Of a DNA stretch of 64,000 nt, positions 43,761-57,800 are shown piece after piece. Source of the DNA: Eumeta japonica (taxonomy: Eukaryota; Arthropoda; Insecta; Lepidoptera; Psychidae). The stretch spans positions 1,643,559 through 1,707,558 of the forward strand of contig BGZK01000004.1 of NCBI GenBank assembly GCA_005406025.1, in the 5' to 3' direction. Both the position numbers and the translations under genes were made by a program. Numbering within the stretch: position 1 is the first letter of the stretch; each line of letters opens with the position of its first letter. A model generated the notes under the pieces. It saw nothing but the letters and a program-made list of their open reading frames with translations, was not told the origin of the DNA and did not search any database.

Positions 43761-44179
43761 TTTCATACTACATAGCAGAATACTGAGCTAGGATGTTGAA
43801 ATATGTAAAAATTATATTTTCAATAATAGATAATTAATTCTTCAATGTGATATTGTGCAGGTACTACTTGTTACGACGGAATCTCAAAGTATTGTAACGA
43901 TTGAAGATTTTCAATAGCCACTGGGCGCACGCGCTCGAAACATGCGATAGTCGTAGAAGTGGTGCACCCACGTGACGTCGCTCACGTTCAGTACCTTATC
44001 GCAAAACGAAAAACCAGATATGCGAATAGACCTTGCACTTTGTAGCGTCCGTACAAACACGTATTTAGATATTCCATCCATCAAAATCCTCGTTGACTTT
44101 GTTCGCTTTCGATATTGGTGAGATGTCGGTCCTAGGGATTTCAAAAAATGTTTTTTTTTTTTAAAGAAATTTATTTTTT

Positions 44180-44625
44180 GAGACTCCAAATTTTCGAAAA
44201 TCTTAAGTTTTTATAGCTGGAATTTAAAAATGTCAGAAAATCTATGCATGGGGCATTGGTCTAAATCACAGTTCATATAGAATTATAAGAAACATTTTTT
44301 GATGCGCTATAAATACAAATTACTAACGAATTTCAGACTTTTTCCTTTACTTGTGCTGTGAGACCTTTCTTCTTGTCAAACACGATTTTAGCGAGGTACT
44401 ATATTTCAAAATACAACATAAAATAACCGTATTTTTGATTGTATTCACTTAGAACATTTTTTTACAGCTACAAGGGACTTGGGGTCTAAAGGCTGGTATT
44501 AATTTCAACTTGATCTCTTCACGCGTCTCTGAGAAAAGGTCTTGATATATAGGCGGAGCGATAACGAAATAATCCCGTAGGAGTTCTTTTATTCTTTATT
44601 AGTACGGAACCCTAAAAATATTGTC
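44180..44625 (-). repeat. Lepidopteran 'GGAACCCT' repeat, reverse orientation
   Basis: Ends in TAGTACGGAACCCTAAAAA at about 44599-44618. Contains TTGTGCTGTGAGACCTTTCTTCTTGTCAAA, the reverse of the TTTGACAAGAAGAAAGGAGTCACAGCAC block at 46480-46515. These identify an inverted relative of the element at 46220. Confidence 0.65.
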
Positions 44626-44639
44626 CGCCAAATAATTAC

Positions 44640-45260
44640 AGATAAGTATTGTGACAGAATCGATGTCGTTTTGATTTAGTTACCTAGCGAGAAATCTAAT
44701 CTCAGAATTCTGGCTACCCTAATAACGACATCGAACTCAAATTCCAATCTTGAGGAGGTTATATCGCTAGGCCGTCGATGCTGATCGCCAAGCTGGGGAC
44801 GACTACGGGGAATATTAAAGACATGCACGAGTGAGAATTTCACGTATAACAGATTTACTTTAATCTTATACCTAACTACAGCCATTCAACGCACGCGCCA
44901 CACTGATCAGAAAGAGATGATGGCTGTCCAACAGTAACTCTGTATTTTCACATGGTGAATAGACAACCTCTACGAGAACTGTAGGCTCAAGGATAAAGAA
45001 GTATCTGAATTCGCCCTGCCCAGGATCGTGTGTTGTATGTACGCGATGGACTCTTCCATGGGGCTACGCTTTTCCACCAGGACAAAGCCTAAGAAATTTC
45101 AAAGACCAGGCGCTAATGTGGCGGCCGGTCAGCTCGCCTCTTAATACGTATTTACAGGGAGGCCATTCTTTATTAATCTCTCCTGTTTCGTTAAAATGGT
45201 ACAGGGTGGCCATGTAGGCAATTCACAATCAGGAATTTAACCCATCAATCTGGGAAACCT
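44640..45260. other. Unrecognised G/C-richer intergenic block
   Basis: About 600 bp distinctly less A/T-rich than its surroundings, including GGCGGCCGGTCAGCTCGCCTC and ACAGGGAGGCCATTC. Open frames are short and broken on both strands. It may be a transposon relic or a lost gene fragment; I cannot name it. Confidence 0.35.
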
Positions 45261-45690
45261 CCGTTTCTTATTCCATGTTAAACAAATAAAGATATTATAA
45301 CTAACTACCACATTTATATATTTAGAGTGAGTGCATATTACTCTTTGGTGAGTAACACTGGAATGTAGTTTGAGTCTTGCTTTACTTTTAAAACAATAAT
45401 ACAAAGATTATAATAAGAACTGTCATTCTGGCATGACCTCGCTTTCATTAATAATCGAATTATGTTAAGGTTATTTTGGTGGAAGCGTTTATTGCGATAT
45501 ATTCGTCTATAAAATACGTAGACTGCACTGTATTCTGTCCAACTGTTTTGATCGAAAGAGTTAAATTAAATATATGATATTTTTCTCTGGAAAACATATG
45601 TCGTCTAAACAAAACATGTTATGTTGTTACGTCAAGACTTTCAGATACCTCAAAATATATTTATAGAATAATATTTGCAAGAAAAGAAAA

Positions 45691-45761
45691 TATAAAATGC
45701 ACCATTTATACACGTCATGTTGTATACCGGTAAAGAAATAATCGTTCAATTCAACATTTAC
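45691..45761 (+). promoter_or_regulatory. Putative promoter and leader of the serine protease gene
   Basis: TATAAA at 45691-45696 lies 66 bases before the ATG at 45762, with TCAATTC/TCAACA initiator-like sequences between. The spacing fits a short leader. Confidence 0.4.
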
Positions 45762-45804
45762 ATGTGCCTAATTTGGTTTTTATCAGTGGTCCCTGCTATT
45801 CAAG
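45762..45804 (+). CDS. Serine protease exon 1 (signal peptide)
   Basis: The ATG opens MCLIWFLSVVPAIQ, a short hydrophobic secretion signal, and ends CAAG|GTAATT, phase 1. The start was chosen because it gives a signal peptide spliced in phase to the protease exon. No other in-frame ATG lies upstream within the leader. Confidence 0.8.
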
Positions 45805-48800
45805 GTAATTTATAATGTGGTTTTTAGTTTTTATAATATAACAATGAATTCTCTCAAATCAAATCGCTTCCATAGTTAGTGTATTATTTGTATGATTCTT
45901 AACGTACAAGCTTTGCATAAATAAAAATCCCTTCAGCAAAATTTTTTAATTAATAAGGCGTCTTAAAACTACAGTATAATTTAAAAATCCGATCTTTACC
46001 TATCTGGAACTTGGTACTAAAATAATCTATTGTGGTTCTATTTTGACAGTGTTATATCTAACAAAAGTGCCAATGAAAAGATGGAGCTCTATTCTAAATA
46101 CATTATTATTTTAGGACTATTAAAATATTTTATATACACAATATTTCTTAAATATTCACGTGATAGACATTGTATATTCGAATTGCATCTTGCTTTCTTA
46201 TACATTATTAGATATTTTTAGGGTTCCCTATCTTTAAAGCAAAGGAACGTTTATAGAATCACTTCGTTGTCCGTCTGTCCATACATGTATCAAGACTCTT
46301 ATTCTCTGGAACGCGTAGAGGTATCGAGTGGAAATTGACATCAAATACTTAGGTCTGGGATCTTTTGAACCTGAAAAAAAAATCAAAGATCTAAGTCAAC
46401 GTATTCAAAAACTACGACCGTAACACCTTATTTTTTAAATTCGCAAGTACATTAAAATCTATAGGGTACTTCCCATTGACGTAAAATTTGACAAGAAGAA
46501 AGGAGTCACAGCACAAGGAGAAGAAAAAATTTGAAAATCCTTAATTTGTAGTTAAAACGTATTAATAAAATATCATATGGAAAAGATTGATGAATGTTAG
46601 TAAAGCAAGAGAGAAATGTAAAAATAGTGCCATGTGAATTTTATAGTGTCTGCCTACCCTTCTGAAAAATGCGTGAGTTTATATTTTTATTATTATATTT
46701 TTTTTTGTAATGACAAACTTACATTTGTAATTGGAGTATGGACCGTGATGTAGAAACAATATATCCAAAAATGTTTATCAACTTTCCTATTTTAAACTTA
46801 TAATTTATAAAACTTGGATAATTTAAAACAATCAAAATTTTTGCAAAAAGAAAACAAATTTTTAGAATTAGTGGGACCAATATCTCGCCAGTATCGGTAT
46901 AGAAAACAGACAGACAAGAATCATGGACCAATTATCTATATATATGTATCTACACAATTAAGTTTGTATGGAACCCTTGATTAGAGTCAAGTCCTATAAA
47001 TACCTGTAAGGTTTCTTTATGGTTAACTTCTACTTATTTCCCTCAGGGTCCACTTCCAAGGTGACCATAGTAACTCCGCCTTCCACTCCTAAATACTCGT
47101 TTCGCATCACCGGCGGAAGCGAGACCACGATAGAGCGGTATCCGTTCATGGCTCAGGTCTTCTACGGGGCCCGCTTCTACTGCGGGGGCTCGCTCATCAC
47201 CACCGAACACGTGCTGACGGCCGCGCACTGCATTCTCACGAGGTGAGGTTTCGCTTCTCGAGACGACGGCTTGATGCGTTTCTTTTCACGTGCCAAATGT
47301 GCCATCCGTTTACCTCATATAATCTCCAAAACTATTTCTTTCGTTAGTAAAGAGACCTGCGAACAGATGAGAAGGATCATGATATGATAGCCATAATGAG
47401 CGATGCGCGCATGCGTAATTAAATAATTAATGAAGGCGTATCAATTGCGAAATCCATCTATATACGATTGCTCGCGGAATCGTGTTGTGATGTCGCCGAA
47501 GGACGGTTAAGGGCATGAGCGTGCGGCGTCGAGCTAATCCTCCCGGTGTCGGGGAGTCCCCTGGATACCGGAAGGATCGTTGCCGGCAGAACGAGAAATG
47601 TCGTGTCTACGCCATAGACACGACGGTTTCCCTTAGTACGGGAACGTGTCACGGAGTAGGGACATATTATCTTTTGGGAATAAGAGAGTTTATGTTAGTA
47701 TTAACATAAATAAGAAGATATGTACTTAACTGGTGTTCTCAAAACAGTTGTCATTCAATTAGGCCACAGATGTCACTGCCCAAGTAACAAAATGTGGTTT
47801 TGTAGTGGTTCCGGAGCCAGGTCTATAACAAGCTAGTAAAAGTTTATAACCACGGAAAAGGGCCCATTTTATACGCGTATTTTTGCTAATAAAACACTCA
47901 TAGTAGATTTGACGAGCACCACTTAGACCAATAATACACTTATAGTTGGACTACGCAGAACTATTCTGCTCCCGCGAAGCCAACTATAAGCATCTAATAG
48001 AACCAGACACCACGACTTATGCCCATAATACACTTATAGTTAGATTCCGGAGAACCATTTGCTCCCGCGACGCTCCCTATACATTTAATAGAACCAGGCA
48101 AGCTTGTAACACGCTACTTTCCTGTTTTGTAGTGTTGTGCGATTGAGAATAAAATAAAAGGTAAGTTAATCTATTTTATATTAAACGTATTAACAAGTAT
48201 TTGGCACGTTATATTATTACGTGCATACACGTTTGCACCGCAACCGCGTAAGTATTTTCGGTGAAGTATATTGTGTTTTACATCTCAATTTTCGTTCGCC
48301 TTTTGAACACGGCGTATTTACTAAGTTGTATTTAAAAATAATGTTAGTCCCAATAGCATTGTCGCGCCATATTATGACGAATTAGGGTTCCGCATACAAA
48401 TGTCTTATGCTTAATTATAATGGCGTTTTTTATTATTATTTTTATTAGCGTTTTATTAATATATAGCGTATAATAGCGAAGAGTTTTATTATTTTTATGT
48501 TTTAGTTGTGACTTTAGTCGAACTATTATGGTTATATTTCTGGACATAGACCGTTTTTTGACTAAAAATGATATTAGAGCCTTAAAAACGATGGCCTTGG
48601 ATTGAAACTCATTTATTGTTATCTCGCAATTGCCATCGTTGTGGCCATAAAGTTTTAACATATTCTGAAGAAAGGCCAGTTCACATTGTTTTGAACTAAG
48701 AACGCACAAAATTATTGTTAAAGGAAAAAAAATTGGTGTAAAAATTGCAACGTCTTCCCTTTTTACGACCATTTCACCAGTGACGAGTGTTAACTAGGTA

Positions 48801-51800
48801 ATTAGTTTTATTACTTCATTTCTTAAATATTTTTTAAAGAATGTAATTGCTGCTTGTTGGAAATCATCCGTAAATGTACTAGATAGGTATTTTTAGGGTA
48901 TAACCTGTGGTATAACTGCGGGGAATCCCTGTGTTATGTAGGTAATGTTTGAATTGAAGTTAGCCGCGCGCGGAGAAGCTGGCGCGGCGCTCGCTCGCAC
49001 GCCGCGTGCGTGTCTGTTCTTGTTCAGTAAACTCTTAGCTGTGCTAATGTGACGACGGCGGACGTGCGTGAATAATATTGAGCAATAATTTTTCGTTTAC
49101 TCAGAAAAGTTGATATTATGCACTACTTACTTAATATTTATCTGACGCCCACTAGCACCAAAGGTAAAGCCGCCGGCGCCGGTTAACCGAGCTTTGACAA
49201 CGTCATACCATAAGAACATATTTTGGGATAAGTATTGGTGCAATTGGGCCTAAAATTTCAATAGTTCTTGTATCTTGACTCATGATGCCTCGCGTACCTG
49301 TCCCTGAACGGGTGCTTTTCTTAGTGCTTACGTTTGTCCCTAATATTGCACCTATATCGTTTAAGCAAAATCGTATTAGGTGCAAAGTAACTTAGAGTGC
49401 GTTTCGCAACTTTCGTTTCTTTAGCATTGCGAAATTGTTTAAAAGAATCCATGCCCATGCAATAAGGACGTACATTAAAGAATGGGCATAAGGACGACCT
49501 TATTGCATGGAGATACGGATTCTTTTAACAATTCGCAATGCTGCCAATGTTACGGAAACTCTATGTAAACTATTGCATCTCTCCGTAAGTTCGGTATATT
49601 TCTTTGGTTGGATGTCAAATATATTTATTGTTACGTGTATTTTTTACAGATTCCTGTCATGCCTTCTCAGTAAAACAATTGAAAAAGGCGAATTAAGATT
49701 GACAGCCGTACCAGATCTGTGGTGCACAATAAATTACTTTTGGCCAAAGAATTCAGCAAATAAATTAAGGAGGCAGGAAAATAGTTCACCTGATGCTTCT
49801 GGGAAATCATGTCGTGTGATGTAAAAAGAAAACCATAAAACGTTTCAAGAGGCACAGGATGAAATTGATACAATGAGTGACAATCAGACACTGAAACTGA
49901 CGAAAGAGATACGAACCGTCGATCATCGCGCAAGGAAAATATCCCTTGCCAGAGAAATCTTTCAACGAATTGGCGAAGACTTTAACAGATGTAAGCTACT
50001 TAAACCTATACCAGTTCTAGAACCACTAGATACATGTTTGACATACATTGTGAGGGTTATTAGGTATTATAAGATAGAACTAGTTGTACGTATAATGGTG
50101 AGAGATGGTCAACCTTTCGCCCATTATACAATAGTACCCTCGTATCCCACTTTACAGACTTAATCATAAAATGTTATAATCATTTTTTCAGAATCATGAT
50201 CAAGAGCAAAGTACCACGTCGACAGTCACCAAGTAGCCCAAAAATCCAAGAAGATTGCTGTTTTGTGCCCCAAGACCAGATTGTTGAAACAGTTGAGGGC
50301 AATTTCCTGTCACGATTCCGAAGAGAGTTTCCTCCTTTATACACACATAGAACCGGAAATTTCAACACCAACTAGAAATTAAAGCTATTAAGGAGAGCAT
50401 AGCAACAATTATAGCCAACCAAAATGCCTTATACGAAATCCAAACTAATATGTGTGTAAAAATCTCAGAAATACAAACAGAGATAAGATCATTCATAAAA
50501 GTGAGTGCATCACAAAAAACGATTGACGGAGAGCCAATTCTAATAAAAAAATATCAAAGACCTTGAGGAATTTGAAAAAAAGCTATCGAATAGAACATTC
50601 AAGGAAAATATGTTGATGAAATTTGTCGGCGTGTGTTCTAAAGGTTTGGGCAAAGGCGGCGTAAATGCTTACCATTTGGTCGATTCTTTGTTTGAAAGAA
50701 ATTTTCTAAAGCAATGTACGTGGACTGGTTTTTCTAAGAAGGAAGCAGTAAAAATATGTTTCAAAGCGTTTACGAGAACAATTTCTCTTTTTTTTGATAT
50801 TATCCATGCAACAGATGAAAGTTTTACAAAAGTGGACTGCGATAAATTTTTTAAAACCATTTTGAAAATGCTCATAAACGCAGCGAAAGCAATCAGAGGA
50901 TGTCGGTCTAAAAGTTAGAGTAAAGAAAAAGCAACAGCAAAAACTCATCCAATAGATATGCCAATTGAGAACGTTAACGGAGAGGTCTCCGGTCAAAACA
51001 ATGTTGAGGCTCCTGAACAAAATAATGAAGAGAGATCTGACCAAAACAGTGTTGAGATTCTCTATCAAAATAATGAGGAGAAGCCTGATAAAAGGCCAAG
51101 GGATTCCGGTAATTGCGTACGTAGTTAATGTGTTCATATACGCTGAACCTTTTAGAACATACCTATATTTGGTACCTTGATTCATTTTTGTTACTGATTT
51201 TGAATAATCCTAGATTAGGTGGGAATAATTATTGATGGTGGTATTAGTTGTTTCGTAGTTTTTATTTTATTTTCTAAGTTTATTTTAAAGTTGCCTTGGT
51301 AACTAAGATTTGTTGGTTGAATAGACGAACACCTATTTAACTAAACGTGAAAAGTGATTTTGATGTACCTATACAACAAAATTTTGTATTGTAATATAAC
51401 TAAAATTAAAAATCAAACAAACAATGTACAAAATAGTAGTATCAACAGTAAAAGCTGTTTATATTGATGAATGCTATTGTCTCCATGTGGAAACAAAGCC
51501 TTCGAAAAGGGTTAGAAGATTTTGTGTTGAGCCCGAGGAGTTGCGCCTCACTTTTGTGAAAGTCGCAGTCATTGATAGATCTTCCATAAATCGATGGTTT
51601 GTTATACAAATCGAAACTGAAGAGTGATAATTTTTTAAAGTGTCACATTTCCTAAATACAGGTCATCAAACTTTCTAATATTGAGTTCTCAAACTTTTAC
51701 AGCATTTATCTTGGAAATGTGTCACTTTAGGAGATTTTGTCGATCTTGAGTTTCGATTTATATTGTAGCAAACTATTGATTTATGAAATTTTCATCAATA

Positions 51801-54800
51801 GCTGCGACTTTTCACAAAAGTTTAAACTAAACAGGTAGCGCCAAATGCTGTCTTACCATGGTTTTGTAGAACACATTTTTTATTTTATTTGAATTGTGAG
51901 TTTTAAGTACAGAATTTTAATGTTGAACTTTTCAACTTTTTTTGTTTAACTTACAGCTATAGATTATTTCATTAGCTTAACTTAGTAATCTGACGAATTT
52001 TGGCTATTGATTTAAAAGTCGCGTTTGGTTAGTTAAAAGTATATATTTTTATCTACATGTTAGAATAAATAAAGTAATTAGTGTATGTTTAGCAAAACAT
52101 ATTTGATACACACGATACTGAAAGACTTGTAATTGTGATAATTGATTAATTATGTTTCTCGTCAATAAGCTAAAGGAAAGGAACGTGATTACCTCATTGA
52201 TTAAACCTTTTATGACTGATTTTGGTCTCGCTTTTATATTATTGTAAGAAAGAAAATTGTTATTGAAATAATAAAACTTAAATTTTCTTTATTATAGACT
52301 TTTATTGTTCACTTACTTACAGAGTTATGTAACAAATTATGAAAAACATTTTCCTACCATACGAAATACTCAACATTTTACACTTAATGATTGAAATTTT
52401 GAAGATATCAGCCTCTCTATTGCGGTGGAATTCATCATAATCACACTGATAAATGTTTAAAAAGAAGATTTTAGTGGCTTTTCAAAGCATCTTGAGTTTG
52501 TTGCACAACATAACCGCGTATTTCTATATCTTGCTCTTGGTCTGACCATTTTTTTTACATAAACTGATATGAATTCGATCACTTGATTATCATTAGTGAG
52601 AAACCATTTGTCTTGTTTCTTATTTGATAATATAAATGCACTTAAACATAAAACATTGTTACCGCGTTTGCTTTTTGTTGGGCATTTGTTGTTCTCTGTT
52701 GTTAAACTTTTAACTCAACTAAATCCATTTCAATGATTCTCCTTGCAATTTGACGTAATGGCTTTTTCCATGTCTTATCATATGCTTCAAATGTTGAAGT
52801 TTATTTTCAAATTCGTAGGCATTAAAACTTTGCAGTCCCGAATTTTAACTTCGTCAACTAAATGTGAGAGATTGTGAATGTTACTTGTGACATAGTCTTT
52901 ACCGTATATTCTTTTGAACTGTTCTGTAAAATGTGCCAACATTTCTTCAGCAATCGAAAGAATTTAAAATGTTTTTCATTCGAACAAATTGTGATAGCAC
53001 AAAATAAATGCATAAAATGTATATAAGCTTCTTCTTTTAAGACCTCCTTAAGAATCACAAAGCTAAGGTAGTAAAGAAACTACGAAACTCTGAACCTTTC
53101 CAGTGTTTTAAAACGTCCAATGATCTAACTGACCGATGTATTTCTGTAGGCATTTTACAATCATTTAAGAAATTGTTAACCTTCCTATATCGCTAGCACT
53201 CCATTTCGTTAGATAAATACCAAAATTGCCATCACGCCATCCTATTAGTAATCTTTTCATAAGCCCCAGGTCAATGAGATGCAGCGAATCTGACACCGGA
53301 AAATCTTCAATCATATCAATGTTGAGTTTGAGTAACGGCGAGTCCAACTTGTGGTGTTGCCCGTATTTCCACGAAAGTCTTGGTCATTTCTTTTGGGGCC
53401 ATTGAATTGAGGAAATGTCACAGTATTTGATTTGTGAGAGTATTCCCCGACCACCGTGCATTTAAGGCATCCGTGTTTACCATTAAAGTTCGATACACCT
53501 GAAACAATTATCTTGCTTTTAATTAGCTGAATTAGTTAGTTAGCTGTACTAGATGTTTCTATACTTATTAGTGAAATAAAACCTTTATCATAGCTCTTGC
53601 AGGTGAATCGCAAATGAATGCTAGTAATTTGGCATGTATTATTTTTCTCTTTGTGCTTTGTCTGTTATTTTAAGTCCCTCTTGAAGTTGCTGCATTTCTG
53701 TTACAAAGGTCCCAAAAAGTGTCAAGATCTTCAGGTTTTCCATCACCAGCGTAGATACCTATGAAAAAGCAAACATTTTATCTAAGATTTTCATGATTTT
53801 TCTACGAAGCTGACTCAAAAGGTACTTACTTACCTATGACAAAGGCGGCAGTGGAATTTCAGATACTGAACATAAAATGGGCCAAAACTGGTACTTTGAA
53901 CTTTTAAACACTTGAAGGCCATCAATATTTATTTTTAAAGAAATTTCATTAGGTGGGAGAGCTCTTCCAAAATATTTTTAAACATTTTTCAGGCCATTAT
54001 GCCAATATTCCCTGGAGCTGAATATATAATATCCACATTTGTTTTATTAGTTTGCAGAAGAGTTCTTGCGTCATTAGGGAGGATATTTTTCAACTTTTAT
54101 TTAAAATTTTTAATAATGAGTTTAACGCCACATGTGGAACATTGTGTTCTACAGCCCATTCACTAAGGGTACTATGTAGTTTATTATTTTCCTCGTATGT
54201 TGAATAGCAGTCACTTTCATCTTCCTGCACAGAATCAGAGTCGTCACAAATATATTCTTCGTCATCGTCCGAATCTAAATCACGTGTTGTGGGTAAAACC
54301 TCGTTTTGTATAGAAACGCCATTGCAAACTCCTGGATTAATGTCTTGAAAATTATTATTTCGTCCAGAACCCTCGCCAACTTCTACAGAACGTTCTTGGC
54401 TCGATATGGATGCACACGGCACACTTATCATTTGTTGGTATATTTTCTGTACTTTCCTCTTATATGAACCGCTTTTTTAAATCGCTTCCATTTGTTTTCA
54501 TCCATTTTGTAAGATATAATTTAACAAAACCCAATGACTCAAAAGAAATCAAAATGGCCGTGAAGATGCGATAAATATTAAAAGCAATTATCTTCTTAAA
54601 TGGACTTCACTAAGATATCTTTGGACACTAATAGTTTTATAAGAAACCCTTATATAGAAATTAAGACTATAATAGCATTCGAGAGCCCACAATAATACCA
54701 AGTACACTTACTCTTAAAAGAAACCACTGTAGAACTAATTCACTTATAATTGTCACATAAAGTTGACTTATACACCCCTACAAGGTCAAGTAACAAGTGC

Positions 54801-57800
54801 AAATGGTTCTAAGTGTATTTAGTTCTATAAATTACTATTACTAGCGTGTGACACTTATAGCGGATTTATAATTACTTCTTGTATGGGATTATAAGTTTAA
54901 CTTACTGGAGCAAGTTTTCTCAAGTGTATTTACACCTTTGCACCACTTTTATAGGCTATCTTAGCCTTTACTGCGCCTATAATTTTGTTCTATACACGAC
55001 TATAAGTGAACTTATAAGAACAGATGTACTATAAACGCAAACAAACTCCGTGTGACCTGTTATAAGCTTGGTAGCAAAACCTGGAACCACTAAGAGAGAG
55101 ATACTAGCGCTGTAAGCCTGTAAACTGTGCACTACAGGAGAACTTTGTTACTTGGGTGTAGTCGAGTTGTTCACACCTATTTCCCATTTTCCGTTTCCGC
55201 TACCAGGAGTCGTGCGCGAGTCGTCGTACCGTCCAGCTAGCTCTAGTGGAATCAGTGAATTTACTTGAACGGGACTACTTAGCGTTTAAAGATCTTAAAT
55301 AGAAAAAACCGGACAATTTCGAGTTGACCTCGCGTGGTAAGGGTTGCGTATGATGAACATGTTATTTACGTTCAAAATTTAAGCCTCGGTAAATTCAGAG
55401 ACAAGGGGAGAATGGTCAATATTCATCTACTGTCTTCAATAAATCTATTTATTTTAAAATTATATAATAAAAATAAACACCTATTTGGGACCCGTACGAT
55501 AAGCGCTTTCATTCGATGCCATGGTACAATTTGAAAGAAAAAATTAATTTATCCATTGAAGTGACCCTCACATTTAATATCAATTTATTTATGTTGCACG
55601 CCCATGGTTGGATTGGGAAATAGATTAGTAAACCAACGTTAGATTTCCAATCTAGTAAACTCGGAGCAAATCAGTTATATATAACAGACCGACACATAAG
55701 TGATCCTATAAGTGTTCCGTTTTTTTTCACTCTTTTGGTCTTACAGAACCCTAAAAATATAGATCACTCGGCACGACGCATTCGGCGCCTTTTCCCTAAT
55801 AACGCCGAACGCCATCCGTTACATAGCAAACATCAGGTCTTTCACAGGGCCGTCGGCGCGACGGCCGGCGGCATGTGCGTCGTGGTCGGCTCGTCGTACA
55901 TCACGGACGCGGCTGGGGGCCAGATGCGGCGCGTGGCTAAGGTGTGGTCGCACCCGCGCTACAACTCACCGACGCATCACGACAACGACGTCGCCGTGCT
56001 GCGGCTGAAGCGGCCGGTGATGCTCAACAACCGGACGCGGTCCGCGCCCCTGCCGCCCGCGGGCTGGCGGCTGCCGGACGACGCGCCTCTGACTCTCCTC
56101 GGATGGGGAGTGCTATACGTGAGTGATTAGATGCAAATGTATTATAATATGTTATATGTGTATTATATTATAATATACACTAGCTGGCCCGGCAGTCGTT
56201 GTTCCGCCCTTTCCTGTGGATGGCTCGCTTGCTCATCTAGTTAAGGTCTGCAGCTATGTTTTGTTTCGATCGATGTCAATCTCAATCGCGGTCTCGCTTT
56301 CGGTTCCGATCCCGTCGCCACACTCGGTTTCGACCCTACTCCCTTTCTCGATTTGGATCCAAGTCCACTTTCGACTCCGATCTTTGGTGCCTTTCTCGAT
56401 TCTCTACCCATTTCGCTTTCAATTCCGATCGCGCTACTTATTCATAGTTCCTGTATGGACGACTCCGAGACAAATAATTCCTTTATTTTTGGTTTCAATC
56501 TCGATCGCTCTTGATACTAATGCCGACCCGTACTTTATTTGACTCCGGTCTCGTTTTCAATTTCGGTCCCGGTCTCGTCTCTCGATTCCGTTCCTCATTA
56601 CCTTTTCGACTCCGATACCGCTAAAGGTCCAAATCCAATATTGTGTTTCAGTATATAGTTATGAATTTAAATTTAAGGGTAAACGCAACACGTCGATTTC
56701 ACACAAATCTATTTCGTCGTGCGTTTTGATTCTATAATAGAAATCAATCCATAATTTACATTGAAAATGTATTCAAAAATGTGAATTTCGTTATGGTTTC
56801 AAAGTAATAAGATCATTTAGTTATTTTGATAATTAATTTTAAAATTTATGAAAACCGGCAGTATTTACTTCCATGAGTGAGTGCAACTGAAATTAATTTC
56901 TTGTGTTTATTGACACATATAAGCAACTGGATATTATAATTTATTTGTCAACATTGAAGTTACCATATCACCATAAAGTATATATTTCTTCGACGTATTT
57001 ACAGACAAAGAATGAAAGAAATGACTAATGTGATAGCGTAATGATTATATAGGTATGAAAGAGACGTCTGCAATCACCACAGCTTCCGCATTATTTAACC
57101 TAGCATTGCCGACAAGACGCGCGTATGGAAGGAAGCCGCAACATAGTCTAGAAATCAATCTTTGTTTATCTAATTTACCTTTAAAGAGACATAAAATCTG
57201 CTCATTGAATTTTCACGTCCTAACATTTTTAATTTCAAATCTTACAAAGAATTAAAATACACGCGGTCGCTCGCACACACGCACGCACACATGACGGCTA
57301 TACGGATTAGAATCAAATTTTGCATAGAGGTAGATTAAAGCCTCTTCCACCGTCTCCTTTTAAAATTGATATTGATAACGTCACTTTTGCGGTAGGAAGC
57401 ACGACTTTTAAAGGATATGACGGAAGAGACCCTACGCCTAGAATAGGAATAAAGAATACTTTTAATGCAAAAATAATATATATATATATATATCCTTACT
57501 AATATTATAAAGGCGAAAGTTTGTTTTGGATGGATGTATGGATGGATGTTTGTTCCTCTTTCACACAAAAACTACTGAATGGATTTCGATGACGCGGTAC
57601 AATATATAGCTTACATCAGAGATAACACATAGGCTATAATTTATAAAGATATAGTGGGAATTAACCAAAATATAACAAGAAGTGTCAAGTAAGCGGGAAA
57701 ATCTGCCATCTGCGAGGTATTCTGGCGCGCCGCAAACCGTTGGTTACACGTATACCGTAACACAATGGAAATGTTTATCTTAAATAGTCCTACAAAAAGC

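Larger units (their letters stand above)
47779..55156. mobile_element. 7.4-kb DNA transposon with two convergent decayed ORFs (putative EnSpm/CACTA-like)
   Basis: Terminal inverted repeats CCCAAGTAACAAA (47779-47791) and TTTGTTACTTGGG (55144-55156), both flanked outside by TG (a possible 2-bp target duplication). Subterminal similarity continues inward (TGTAGTG, AGTGGTTCC, TATAACA). The + strand half encodes a DUF4806-type protein. The minus half encodes a transposase relic of the kind that carries PNDARTLL and DMIEDFPVSDSLHLIDLG motifs. Left subterminal tandem units lie at about 47928-48100. Class placement is tentative, from protein style and short target duplication. Confidence 0.8.

Noticed and set aside
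47458..47709. Short G/C-rich open frames on both strands of protease intron 2
   Set aside because: They lack splice or family support and lie opposite each other, as expected of G/C-rich non-coding DNA.
55735..55847. Upstream extension of protease exon 3
   Set aside because: The frame is open, but the TTTCACAG acceptor and phase match with exon 2 place the exon start at 55848, and the extension has no protease similarity.
56216..56542. Ser/Phe/Arg-rich open frames
   Set aside because: They come from the degenerate short-period satellite and are open in several frames.
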